From positions 4,950,208 to 4,964,707 of the forward strand of contig CM022667.1 of NCBI GenBank assembly GCA_012295275.1: a stretch of 14,500 nucleotides of DNA, read 5' to 3'. This document shows, in pieces, positions 6,856-14,500 of the stretch (positions are counted from its first letter, which is position 1; each line of letters starts with the position of its first letter). Under the pieces are notes generated by a model, which was not told the origin of the DNA, did not search any database, and was given only the letters and a program-made list of their open reading frames with translations. The stretch is from Chrysomallon squamiferum. Taxonomy: Eukaryota > Mollusca > Gastropoda > Neomphalida > Peltospiridae. The translations under genes and the position numbers were made by a program.

Positions 6856-9137
6856 CTGTTAAATAGTAATAATATAATAAACATTGGAATAATACTAATA
6901 CAGTAACAATTAATTTTATAACATCTAAAAATAACAGAAAATAAGTAAAAAGCTATTTTCAGTGAAAGTAGTGTAATCATATCTCTTTTCAGACCTATCT
7001 ATTTAAATAATCTTTTATCCTCTCTTGAAGAACTGACAGTTATTAGTGAAAATAATCACACAGTATATTCTTGATGACACATATTTATATTGTTTATGTG
7101 TTGAATAACCTAAAAGTAAACTGAATTATATCAATAAGTTTATAACCTCTCAAAGCTGATTAGATTAAAGAAGTTGATTTAAATGTAAACTGAATTATAA
7201 CAGTAAGTATATTCTCTCTTGAAACTGAAGCTAAAGTAGATTAAAAAAGTTGATTTAAATGTAAACTAAATTAAACTAATAAGTTTGTACTCTCTTGAAG
7301 CTGAAGTAGATTAAAGAAGTTGATTTAGTTACTGATTTAGCATTATGTTTTTGTTTTGAACTAGCTGTGTTGTTTAACACACGATGGTGAGAGTGTTGTG
7401 ACAAACAGCTGAGGAGTGACACAGTGACTGTGAGTTACTCACTGGAGTAACGATACTTGTGAGTTTCTTCATCAGTCCACCGAACGACCCGCGCTGCTGC
7501 TCCTCTGCTCTGCTCACCTCCTCCTCCATGACAGCCACGTTCTGTCGAACTACAGCAATAAACGCCTACAACAACAGCAGGTTTGTAGAAAAAACTTTAA
7601 AAATGTGAATGTCCAACTACAGCAATAAACCCCTACAACAACAGCAGGTTTTTTAGAAAAAACGTAAAAAATCTGAATGTCCAACTACAGCAATAAATGC
7701 CTACAACAACAGCACTTTTTTTAGAAAAAAACAAACATGAGAATGTCCAACTACAGCAATAGTCTTTTTTTTTTAGAAAAAACATAAAAATCGTAAAAAA
7801 TGTGAATGTCAAACTACAGCAACACAGTTGTTTTTTAGAAAACTGGACAATATATTTAGCTGACCCTTCATCTCATTTTAATACTGGCTTATTAAATGGT
7901 GCTAATTGCAACCTTCTTTGTTTATTTGGTGCTAAAAGACAGGAATCGTGCTTCAGATGGCCACTTTAAGAGGCTATTTTGATGGATTAAAAACAAGATA
8001 TGTTTTATACAGTTTGACAGGAGGACAAATCTTTGATAAACAAGTTGATGGGAACAGGCAAGAACATGAAATAACTGTGAATAAATAAATAGGTAAATCA
8101 ATTTTTAAAATGTTTGAAAAGTATAAGAAAAGAAATTTAAGTGAAAAAAATACATTAAAATTTTACAAACTTTATAAATATGAAGTCATTTAATGTGATA
8201 CAAAAAAATTATGTATAAATTATGTGTCTGTTTCTGTAATATGACATTAAAATGTAGGTATGGTTGTATGTAAGTCTAAGTTTTCTCATTGTGATATGTA
8301 TGTGTGTACAGTTTAAAAACATGCAATACCTCGAGTTTGTCAACTTTCTCAAACACAGCGTTCATTTTACGACAGTTAAGTTCAATGTCTGGAAGTGTTT
8401 TTGTCAAAGAGAGAGATATATCACTTCTTATCTGAAAAAAAAAAAAAAATAATATCAAAAAATATTTAATAATATTATTATTAAAATAAAATATATAAAA
8501 TTCACTTAATGACCATAGATAAGGTATGAGTGTATAGTGTATTTATGTGTGAGAGTATGTATTCTGTAATTATATATACAAATATATATATGGGTGTTGG
8601 TGTGTGTGTATGTGTGTGTCTCTGAATTGATATCTGTATTACATTAATATAAATGCTTGTTTTATTATCTGTTTTCAATTACCCATATACAGATAATAAT
8701 AAATTTCTGAGTGTAAATAAAGAATGATTAAAAATGTGTATTACCATGTCCATCAAACTGCAGAATTCTTCCAACTTTGTCAACATATCTTCTATACTGT
8801 CAGAAAACTGGTTTTGCTAAAATAAAATAAAATAAAGAAATAAATAAATAAATAAAATGAAACAAAAGAAAGAAAGAACAAAACTGTTAATTCTGTCTGC
8901 CTGGTAATAGGCTAGATTTGATGTAAGATAAAGATATAATTTTACTTTATAAGTTTATATCATTTGTAACAGAATTTCAATTTAGCCTGCCTCTTTTGAA
9001 AGATCAAAATTTAGAAACTGGTTATAGTCGGCTGCAAGCTGTTCTATTAGTTGTTCATCGTCCTCAGTTGAAGAATCTGGAGTCAGTGAGCGCTTTTCTA
9101 ATTCCGATTTCACAGACACTTCGTTTTTCAGCTCCAT
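6478..9137 (-). CDS. BLOC1S4: BLOC-1 complex subunit 4 (cappuccino homologue), five coding exons
   Basis: Joining 9137-8991, 8816-8745, 8431-8330, 7565-7443 and 6855-6478 gives 273 residues, all introns phase 0. BLOC1S4 is a coiled-coil subunit of BLOC-1, which works on endosomes in making lysosome-related organelles such as pigment granules. Family similarity covers about residues 53-176: SIEDMLTKLEEFCSLMDM parallels human SLEDLLTRVDEFVGMLDM, then KVDKLEAFIAVVRQNVAVME, and near the end QAPAIFKTSDYF parallels human EAPVLFRTEDYF. The rest, about 97 residues rich in Asp, Glu, Lys, Ser and Thr, is extra; human BLOC1S4 is 217 residues. Intron 1 needs a GC donor. The start used is the first in-frame ATG, in good context (A at -3, G at +4), but the frame is open to 9203 and an upstream exon is possible. 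Confidence 0.9.
6856..7442 (-). other. BLOC1S4 intron 4
   Basis: Donor GTGAGT at 7442, acceptor TTTAACAG ending at 6856. It contains a three-unit minisatellite (7116-7328); the rest is unremarkable AT-rich sequence. Confidence 0.85.
7116..7328. repeat. Minisatellite, about 70-bp unit, three copies
   Basis: Units begin with GTAAACTGAATTATA or a variant at 7116, 7185 and 7261 and share TAGATTAAAGAAGTTGATTT. Spacings are 69 and 76 bases. A partial relative (CTCTCTTGAAG) appears near 7021. It lies in BLOC1S4 intron 4. Confidence 0.85.
7443..7565 (-). CDS. BLOC1S4: BLOC1S4 exon 4
   Basis: Forty-one codons, AFIAVVRQNVAVMEEEVSRA through KKLTSIVTP, matching human AFVRMVGGRVARMEEQVTKA and FKKLLHT. 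The acceptor CTGTTGTTGTAG precedes 7565 and the donor GTGAGT follows. The acceptor and the first bases of this exon are copied in a minisatellite in the upstream intron. Confidence 0.93.
7545..7850. repeat. Minisatellite, 63-68-bp unit, derived from BLOC1S4 exon 4 splice site
   Basis: The core AACTACAGCAATA recurs at 7548, 7615, 7683, 7749 and (as AACTACAGCAACA) 7812. Copy 1 is the real start of exon 4 with its acceptor. Copies 2 and 3 also keep CTACAACAACAGCA, which on the minus strand is the pyrimidine tract and AG of the acceptor. Copies 4 and 5 have lost it. The unit continues with a TTTAGAAAAAAC stretch and GAATGTC. Confidence 0.9.
7566..8329 (-). other. BLOC1S4 intron 3
   Basis: Donor GTATTG at 8329. 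The downstream third is the exon-derived minisatellite; 7850-8329 is AT-rich with no other recognisable feature. Confidence 0.85.
8330..8431 (-). CDS. BLOC1S4: BLOC1S4 exon 3
   Basis: Thirty-four codons from IRSDISLSLTK to VFEKVDKLE, acceptor with a long T run ending CAG, donor GTATTG. It parallels human RGDSSHVVSEGVPRI to YSRIDRLEA and continues the coiled coil. Confidence 0.92.
8432..8744 (-). other. BLOC1S4 intron 2
   Basis: Donor GTAATA, acceptor with a T run of 14 then CAG. It contains a short (TG)/(TA) patch near 8571-8620 and nothing else of note. Confidence 0.85.
8745..8816 (-). CDS. BLOC1S4: BLOC1S4 exon 2
   Basis: Twenty-four codons, QNQFSDSIEDM through SLMDM, with acceptor TTATTTTAG at 8817 and donor GTAATA at 8744. 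This is the most conserved helix of the subunit (human SLEDLLTRVDEF). CAAAACCAG at its start offers a second in-frame acceptor nine bases on, which would drop Q-N-Q. Confidence 0.9.
8989..8990 (-). other. Non-canonical GC splice donor of BLOC1S4 intron 1
   Basis: On the minus strand the junction reads AAAGAG then GCAGGC, and the kinase-independent frame meets TAA seven bases on (8984-8982). Joining GAG to CAAAACCAG at 8816 keeps phase 0 and matches the family. GT dinucleotides nearby would break the frame of exon 2. GC-AG introns are a known minor class. Confidence 0.65.
8991..9137 (-). CDS. BLOC1S4: BLOC1S4 coding exon 1
   Basis: Forty-nine codons from ATG at 9137-9135, an acidic N-terminal segment ending FLNFDLSKE. 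The frame continues upstream without an ATG to an in-frame TGA at 9206-9204; TTG at 9191 is not a credible start. The extra upstream residues (NFEQEVDVWITR) look coding, so an upstream exon may join near 9200 (after GAGAG) or 9184 (after GGAAG). The exon ends GAG followed by GC, not GT. Confidence 0.75.
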
Positions 9138-9330
9138 TCTCGTGATCCAAACATCAACTTCCTGTTCAAAGTTTGACAGTTCTCCTTCCAAGGGAAATAA
9201 CTCTCAAAAGCTTTAATGCCATTCGCAGTAAATTGAGAAATGTAATTATAAGTGAACAAGTGAAAAATAAATTTGCATGAAAACAGAGAACACATGGTGT
9301 TATTATTTAAAAATTCTGATAATTTCATTA

Positions 9331-9331
9331 A

Positions 9332-9382
<51 letters not shown>

Positions 9383-9384
9383 TA
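9331..9384. repeat. (ATT)n microsatellite
   Basis: About 17 ATT triplets followed by TTTATTTATT. It lies about 130 bases upstream of the open BLOC1S4 exon frame. Confidence 0.95.
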
Positions 9385-9845
9385 TTTATTCATTTTTAGA
9401 GATGTTAGCGTTATTTGTAGATAATCGTTACAACAGCATTTATGTATCCTGAATGTTCAAAATGTAAAATGAATTGTATCGATAACTGTTTGTCGAGACA
9501 AATCGTACTACAGTTTAACCTGTATCAGGATACAACAACAACAACAATAGTAGTAGTAACAAAAAATTGATGAGTATATACATTTTGTAGTTTGTCATCC
9601 TAACTTATAATTTATCCCTCAATAGCTTTGCGTGACACGACCAGTTTATCAAACGTCACAAAGAAAGTCTCTGTAATAAAATATTCTTGCTGCTTGTAAA
9701 CAAAGAGGAATTTTTACAGTTAGTTTCCTCTTTCGTTATCTGCATTTTAAATATAAAATATGCTGAGTGCTTTTCTTCCTTCCATTTAGCTATTTTTGTT
9801 AGGATACTTACCTACAAAAAAAGTCTTCAAATAAACACGCGTATG

Positions 9846-9957
<112 letters not shown>

Positions 9958-10066
9958 GCTTGCTTTAATTTTGTCTATGAATCTGCTGAAATGGGGAAAT
10001 AGTTTCAAATAAAGATTTAAATTAAAAGAAAAGAAAAACTCCACATCTATTATTTTCAAGACGCCT

Positions 10067-10089
10067 AATCATCATCATCATCATCATCA

Positions 10090-10157
<68 letters not shown>
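10067..10157. repeat. (ATC)n/(ATT)n compound microsatellite
   Basis: About eight ATC triplets change to more than twenty ATT triplets, suggesting a single repeat that has diverged at one end. Confidence 0.95.
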
Positions 10158-10884
10158 TACAGAATGTTTGGAAGCCTTTTTATCGTTAGGTTTCACACTA
10201 CTATTTTTCTTTTGTATTTTAATAATTTTCTGATATTAAAGTTTACAAGGTCGTCTGAAGGTCTCCTAAAAGCGGGAATTAATTGCAGTCGGATACAGAC
10301 GTGCTTTACGATCTAGCACTTAAAAATAAAATATGTTTGTCTGATTAATCGTTCTGGCATAAAGAGAAACTCGCGAAACGACGAGGCGTCACTTTCCACC
10401 ATTAAGTATTGGCACACTCGAAAGTTATGTCTTTTCAACCGTTTTCGTTCGTCTGCCACTAGACTGAAATTCTATCACGTTACGTGTGAATAAAAGGCGC
10501 TGTATTGCTTAAGGTTGCTGTTCACAACTTAGGAGGGACGTGTATGTATGTGTGTCTGCGTATATGTACACATAAACACATATGCATTTTCAAATTAAAG
10601 TTAATTTTATGTAGTATTACAAACATACTGCGGAGTATAAAATTATTGGTGATGAACAGTTTTCTTGAATGAATGTGAATTTTATTATGTATTCCAGTGG
10701 TATCTCTTTACGTTGTTCTTTCTATATTTTCATTATTTTATTTTTAATTTTTATTTTGATCAGAAAAATAAAACAGATCTATCGTATTTATTTATTCGCT
10801 GTTGTTGTTGTTGTTGCGAACGTACATACAAGCAGTGAAAAACTAAACAAAAAAAAACAAGTATTATATTATATCATCAATATA

Positions 10885-10900
10885 TTTATTTCATTTTATT
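10885..10900 (-). terminator. Candidate poly-A signals of RBIS
   Basis: On the minus strand AATAAA is at 10900-10895 and again at 10890-10885, about 200 bases after the RBIS stop, a usual 3' UTR length. Confidence 0.4.
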
Positions 10901-10970
10901 TGTTTAAAAACTTTAAGAAAAATAAAACAAACAAAATACTTCCTCAGTATTCATTCAACAAATGCAAATT

Positions 10971-11026
10971 CAAAATGGCGGAAGGATTGTCGTAATTGTC
11001 TCCGTTTTCATTCTGGATTGACGTCA
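10971..11026. promoter_or_regulatory. CRE and YY1-like sites, possible BLOC1S4 promoter
   Basis: A full palindromic CRE, TGACGTCA, is at 11019-11026, and CAAAATGGCGG, close to the YY1 consensus, is at 10971-10981. Both are common near animal transcription starts. They sit 70-125 bases past the RBIS stop and about 1.8 kb before the first BLOC1S4 coding exon. They also fall inside the likely RBIS 3' UTR, so the role is uncertain. Confidence 0.35.
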
Positions 11027-11096
11027 GTGATTTTTTCTGCTGATTTTCCTTTAGATCGTCGAATGGAAAGAAAGAGATGGTTTAATGACCTCTCAG

Positions 11097-11159
11097 TCAC
11101 AATTTAGACAGGTCACGTGCTGTCTGGTTGACATCAGGGACGGTCTTTGTCGGCATTTC
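11097..11159 (-). CDS. RBIS: RBIS exon 3 (terminal, 20 codons)
   Basis: Acceptor TATTAAACAG, then EMPTKTVPDVNQTARDLSKL and TGA at 11099-11097. It is too short to stand out alone; length, phase and the Val-Asn/Ala-Arg-x-Leu pattern of the family C terminus support it. Its GCACGTGAC contains an E-box sequence, which here is simply coding. Confidence 0.85.
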   Translation of the reverse strand, partial: EMPTKTVPDVNQTARDLSKL

Positions 11160-12247
11160 CTGTTTAATAATAATAATAATAGCTGTAGGTGTAGTAACAG
11201 TCGTAACAGAAGTAGCAGTTGTAGTAGCAGGAGCAATAGTGTAGTAGTTATAGAAGTATGATGTGCATATTAACGAAAATAATTATCATGAGGAATTTAA
11301 TGATGATGATGGTGACGTATAGAATGATCATTCTAAATCATAAACTATTTTGATGATTTTTTTTCTTTTTGTGACAATGAAAGAAATCATTTTAAACTGA
11401 TTTTTGTATAAGTAATCAAGCAAATTATATTAAACTAAATTAAATGATATATCTAAAGATTCTGTAACCTTCATTTCTGTCTCTTTTGTTGTTTGTGGGT
11501 TTTCCTTCTTAGTTTGTGTCGTTATTGTCGTCTGCAGTTGTTTGAACGTTGAGTCTAACTCTTCCGTTTTCGATTTGTTGTGGAAATTCAACTAGCAACA
11601 GAAGAATTATTTTAAAAATATAAATTAATAAAAGAAAATAATAACAAAAATAAATTAATAACTTTAGGAAATCAACGCCCTTTATATTGATGAATATTAT
11701 TTATTTATTATTTTTTGGTTTATTTTTAATGACATGATTATACAATAGACTCTTGTATAAAGAAAATCGTTGGATATCGTCTATTGTAATGACTATTTCT
11801 GTTTAATATAAATAAGAATATTAAAAAATATGACGAGTTTGATTAATACAGCATGCAGCATGCTAAATTATGTACTGAACGGACGGAGAGAGCATTAATT
11901 CACAGGAAAACATCAAGGAAGTACGACCCATTAGACATAAAGGTAATGGCAGTGCAAAATGTAAAATTAATAATAAATATATTTTTTATTAGTTTCATAT
12001 CATGTGTACGTTCCTATTTTCAAGTCATCATACCATTTCATTTTAGAAAAAAAAAAAAAAAAAACATACTTTAAAAGGTTTATGATGATAATTGCCAGAC
12101 ATTATGTTTGCTTTTGGTGAAGATCGCAATATAGCAATTACCTACCTTTTTTAGATTTTTTGTAACCGGTTTCGTTTTCGATTTTTTCACTCCCGCTAAT
12201 TTCTTTGGAGCTGATTTTTTGTTTTTCGATCCTCTGTTCTTGGCCAT
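11097..12247 (-). CDS. RBIS: Ribosomal biogenesis factor RBIS (C8orf59 homologue), three coding exons
   Basis: Joining 12247-12146, 11591-11469 and 11159-11097 gives 95 residues, close to the 100 of human RBIS; both introns are phase 0. RBIS is a small basic nucleolar factor needed for normal 40S and 60S subunit production. The protein starts MAKN, has a Lys-rich N terminus, then KTKPVTKNLKKLN against human KAKPVTTNLKKIN, then a helix (EELDSTFKQLQ against KVNRVNKAFVNVQ). It ends PDVNQTARDLSKL, paralleling human PVNVDEATRLMALL. The ATG is the first after an apparent splice acceptor (TTATTTTTAG at 12258), so a non-coding 5' exon lies upstream. BLOC1S4 follows on the same strand. Confidence 0.9.
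11160..11468 (-). other. RBIS intron 2
   Basis: Contains a short AAT run beside the acceptor (11166-11180) and a degenerate GTA/CAG-type triplet stretch at about 11181-11250. Nothing else is recognised. Confidence 0.85.
11469..11591 (-). CDS. RBIS: RBIS exon 2
   Basis: Forty-one codons, LNFHNKSKTEELDSTFKQL to KETEMK, Thr/Lys/Gln-rich. Acceptor GTTGCTAG and donor GTTACA; the donor is weaker than usual. The frame joins both neighbours in phase 0. Confidence 0.9.
11592..12145 (-). other. RBIS intron 1
   Basis: Donor GTAGGT, acceptor GTTGCTAG. AT-rich with an A run near 12046-12064; no other feature seen. Confidence 0.85.
12146..12247 (-). CDS. RBIS: RBIS coding exon 1
   Basis: Thirty-four codons from MAKNRGSKNKK to KPVTKNLKK, 13 or more of them lysine, consistent with a nucleolar localisation signal. 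Donor GTAGGT at 12145 directly after AAAAAG. Upstream, ten bases of 5' UTR follow the acceptor at 12258. Confidence 0.93.
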
Positions 12248-12459
12248 TCTAAATTTCCTAAAAATAAAATTTGAATCCACATTTGTATTTTACATTTGTA
12301 TTTTAACAAATATTTTTTTCAAAAGCTTCATGTGGTAATTTTATTAGAAGATAAAATCCAAAATTATCCTCATAAAAATTAATATAAGAAGAAAACGATT
12401 ATACAAGAAAAACGCATGTTTGAAATTAATAATATCTGATTTAATTTGTTTCCTGATAA

Positions 12460-12492
<33 letters not shown>

Positions 12493-13000
12493 AAGAAATA
12501 AAAAAGAAAGAAAAAGAACGAAAAAAGGAGGAAAAAAAATTCCGAGCGACCACCTCAAAGAAACATGCCACATGAAAGCCCTTCCCAATAGAATAATAAT
12601 AATAAAAAAAATTCTAGGGACATCTTTGTTAAGAATAATAAGCGTTTGTGTATTTTTGAAATATTACAAGAAAACCCTTTTACAAGCCAAAATCCCCATT
12701 AATAATTACACCTCGAATTCTTCCCTTTAAGTTAGCCTCATTACCGGTTTCTGAATTTAACTGTCCGCGTTTTAGCACAGTCCAACAACCTGTAGGTATT
12801 CGGCCGACGGTTTAACAGACACGTGTGTGTTTGTGCCTATCCGAGTATATAATGAAACGACAGCTATTTGATCATTTCTTTAAGATATCATTTGATGGTT
12901 ATATAAACACGATGTGATGTTCTTATGATAAGTTTCTGTGTTACTTAATAAGGCCTTAACAATGATAATAACTTCCGAAAAACAAATCTTCATTGTTTAC

Positions 13001-13060
13001 CTTGTCTGCCGCAACTTCCTCCAACTGTAATGAGTGAACCACACTTTCTGTTCGTATCTA
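13001..13060 (-). other. Candidate RBIS 5' UTR exon end
   Basis: On the minus strand GCAGACAAG is followed by GTAAAC, the best-looking donor I see upstream of the RBIS acceptor at 12258. The preceding 50 bases contain no ATG, as suits a 5' UTR. The left boundary given is nominal. A weaker alternative (CTACAG then GTTGTTG) lies near 12785-12796. Confidence 0.3.
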
Positions 13061-13188
13061 CTCGTGTTTTATTACGTTTTTCTTTTTACTTAAAAGTAAT
13101 GCGCTACTATTCTTATTAAGCCGTTATATTTGAAACGGTTTAAAGTAGTTTGTATTCGTTCTTTTAAAAGTGTGACGCCATTAATATG

Positions 13189-13219
<31 letters not shown>

Positions 13220-13510
13220 TAGTTTGTAAAGATGGCTTCAGTTCAAGAATTTAACAGATCAGATAAAAAAAAAAAAAAAAAAATCTGTACTCAACTTGAA
13301 ACAGTCAGAGTTAGGTAACTTTGTTCGCTATATTATATTTCCTTCCTTATTTAAGCATTTGTGAAATAAAGTATATCCAATTATTCTGATATTTATTCTT
13401 TACCAGTTATAAACACGTAATCAATTATCTACATGAGTAACTCTTACTGATAAATATCAAACAATAATTTGTGTATTATATATATAATTATTATTATTTT
13501 TATTTTTTAT

Positions 13511-13550
13511 AATAATAATAATAATGATGATGATGATGATGATGATGATG
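13511..13550. repeat. (AAT)n/(GAT)n compound microsatellite
   Basis: About five AAT triplets change to about nine GAT triplets. Confidence 0.95.
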
Positions 13551-13971
13551 GTAATAACAACAGAAACCAGTACTCATACAAACATAACTACCTAGGTTTA
13601 CTTATGAACGTACTTGCAAATCCGGACGGCCTGTTTTGAATATTTCACAGCAGGTGTTACTTATTAAGTCGCTGGCTTCAAGACATTTTTTTTAATTTTT
13701 TTTTAAATTTACGCGTGTTGTAATTTGGCCCCAGTCGTGCGTAAAGTACGTTTTTTTTTCTTTTTTTTTTCTTTACAGGTAATGAATATTCGAAATTCTC
13801 CCTCAATTCAGTCCGTAATCAAGAAATAAATGTATCATAAATTTTACACGTCTAAACTTTTGAGCACGGTGAATAGTCTGCATATTGATACTGGAAGGCT
13901 TTTAGAACTAATTTCATAAAAGGATCCCCCGTCTCTTTCGTACCGGCTGAAATTCGCTTTATTAGCTCGGT

Positions 13972-13981
13972 AGGTGGCGCT
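13972..13981 (+). promoter_or_regulatory. CTCF-like core motif
   Basis: AGGTGGCGCT matches the conserved core of animal CTCF sites (AGGNGGCGC). It stands in a locally CpG-containing stretch upstream of RBIS. A single motif match is weak evidence. Confidence 0.25.
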
Positions 13982-14250
13982 GTAGCAGCGTATACCAACA
14001 TACAGATACATTGTTGTTCAAAAAGAAAACAAATATCTCGAATGTCTCTGAAATGTTTGAGTAAGCCCAGCAGGATTCCTCAATCTGTGACCCGAAACTT
14101 TTTAATACAACTGCCTATGGTTGCATGCTATGCTGTCTATATAGGAATTTCTATTGACATATATTAAAGGAGAAAAAAACACACACACACACACATATAT
14201 ATATCCTCACAAATTCTTAACGCTTCGGGGGTTTCACATAAGAAGCGCTT

Positions 14251-14389
14251 TATAAAGGTCCGGAATTTGACAACATGAAAACGACGCCTGGTCTCTACCC
14301 AAATATTGCGTGGTCATTGAAATAAATTTTGGATGGTTTTTAATCGTCGCCTCTAACCAAAAAGCGAACTCGAAAACCGCATATAAAAG
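14251..14389 (+). promoter_or_regulatory. Two TATA-like boxes
   Basis: TATAAAGG at 14251-14258 and TATAAAAG at 14382-14389, both in relatively CpG-containing sequence. If functional they would drive a plus-strand gene starting near or beyond the right edge; no such gene is visible here. Confidence 0.2.
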
Positions 14390-14500
14390 CCTGAAGAAAT
14401 CTTAATAATAACAAAAAAAGAAGACGGGGGAAAAAAGCTCGTCTGCAATTGTAGTTTTTAAAATCAACATAGCCTGACGTTCGACTGTTTGCTTATAGCG

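Larger units (their letters stand above)
12258..14500. other. RBIS upstream region: 5' UTR intron, probable 5' exon and promoter
   Basis: No coding exon is supported on either strand. Next to RBIS is an A/T-rich intron-like stretch with an AAT run (12462-12487). CpG becomes more frequent from about 12760 rightward. A candidate 5' UTR exon ends at 13001. A-runs lie at 13195-13216 and 13265-13283, an AAT/GAT run at 13511-13550, and a CA/TA run at 14179-14204. Confidence 0.5.

Noticed and set aside
6432-6980. Several open frames on both strands over BLOC1S4 exon 5
   Set aside because: Only the minus-strand frame joins exon 4 in phase and matches the family; the others are shadows.
7545-7850. 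Regularly spaced repeats resembling a CRISPR array
   Set aside because: Whole units are similar, with no unique spacers; it is a eukaryotic intronic minisatellite derived from an exon edge.
10313-10402. Minus-strand 29-codon frame beginning MVESDASSF as a BLOC1S4 5' exon
   Set aside because: It looks mildly coding and lies in the CpG-containing patch, but it has no donor of the right phase before its stop.
10974-10995. Tiny plus-strand frame MAEGLS starting at a well-placed ATG
   Set aside because: It ends after six codons with no donor; the ATGGCGG is better read as a YY1-like motif.
11114-11119. CACGTG E-box
   Set aside because: It is inside RBIS coding exon 3 (Ala-Arg-Asp codons), so the sequence is explained by coding.
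12344-12730. Overlapping open frames on both strands with Ile and Tyr runs
   Set aside because: They read through an AAT repeat and an A-rich stretch; no splice structure or family match.

Overview
This is nuclear DNA from an animal. Genes are split by GT-AG introns, non-coding DNA is very AT-rich, and (ATT)n, (AG)n, (TG)n and poly-A repeats are dense. The long (ATT)n and (AG)n tracts, compact introns and an insulin-receptor-like kinase suggest a lophotrochozoan, probably a mollusc; that placement is inference. I see no prokaryotic operon, CRISPR array, recognisable transposon or viral gene.

Three protein genes can be read by joining exons by hand. (1) Plus strand, 33-1417: the last two exons of a receptor tyrosine kinase, most like the insulin receptor/ROS group. 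They carry the C-terminal kinase lobe and a cytoplasmic tail, and the tail changes reading frame near 1088. (2) Minus strand, 9137 to 6478: a five-exon gene for BLOC-1 complex subunit 4 (BLOC1S4, cappuccino), about 273 residues, with an acidic C-terminal extension absent from the vertebrate protein and one GC-AG intron. (3) Minus strand, 12247 to 11097: a three-coding-exon gene for the ribosome biogenesis factor RBIS (human C8orf59), 95 residues.

Layout: the kinase gene and BLOC1S4 converge tail to tail across about 5 kb of AT-rich DNA (1418-6477) that holds poly-A signals, microsatellites, a 48-bp near-perfect palindrome and a cluster of RFX X-box-like motifs. BLOC1S4 and RBIS are tandem on the minus strand. 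The 1.9 kb between their coding parts (9207-11096) holds a 51-unit (AG) repeat, a long ATC/ATT repeat, CpG-containing patches, and CRE- and YY1-like sites just downstream of the RBIS stop. The right end (12258-14500) probably holds the RBIS 5' UTR exon and promoter, with a CTCF-like core and two TATA-like boxes.

The three genes have no evident shared pathway: insulin-type signalling, lysosome-related organelle biogenesis and ribosome assembly. The most interesting details are a minisatellite in BLOC1S4 intron 3 made of copies of the exon-4 splice acceptor, the GC donor of BLOC1S4 intron 1, the acidic BLOC1S4 tail with a possible alternative donor at its junction, and the frame break in the kinase tail. 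I found no convincing new biological system.
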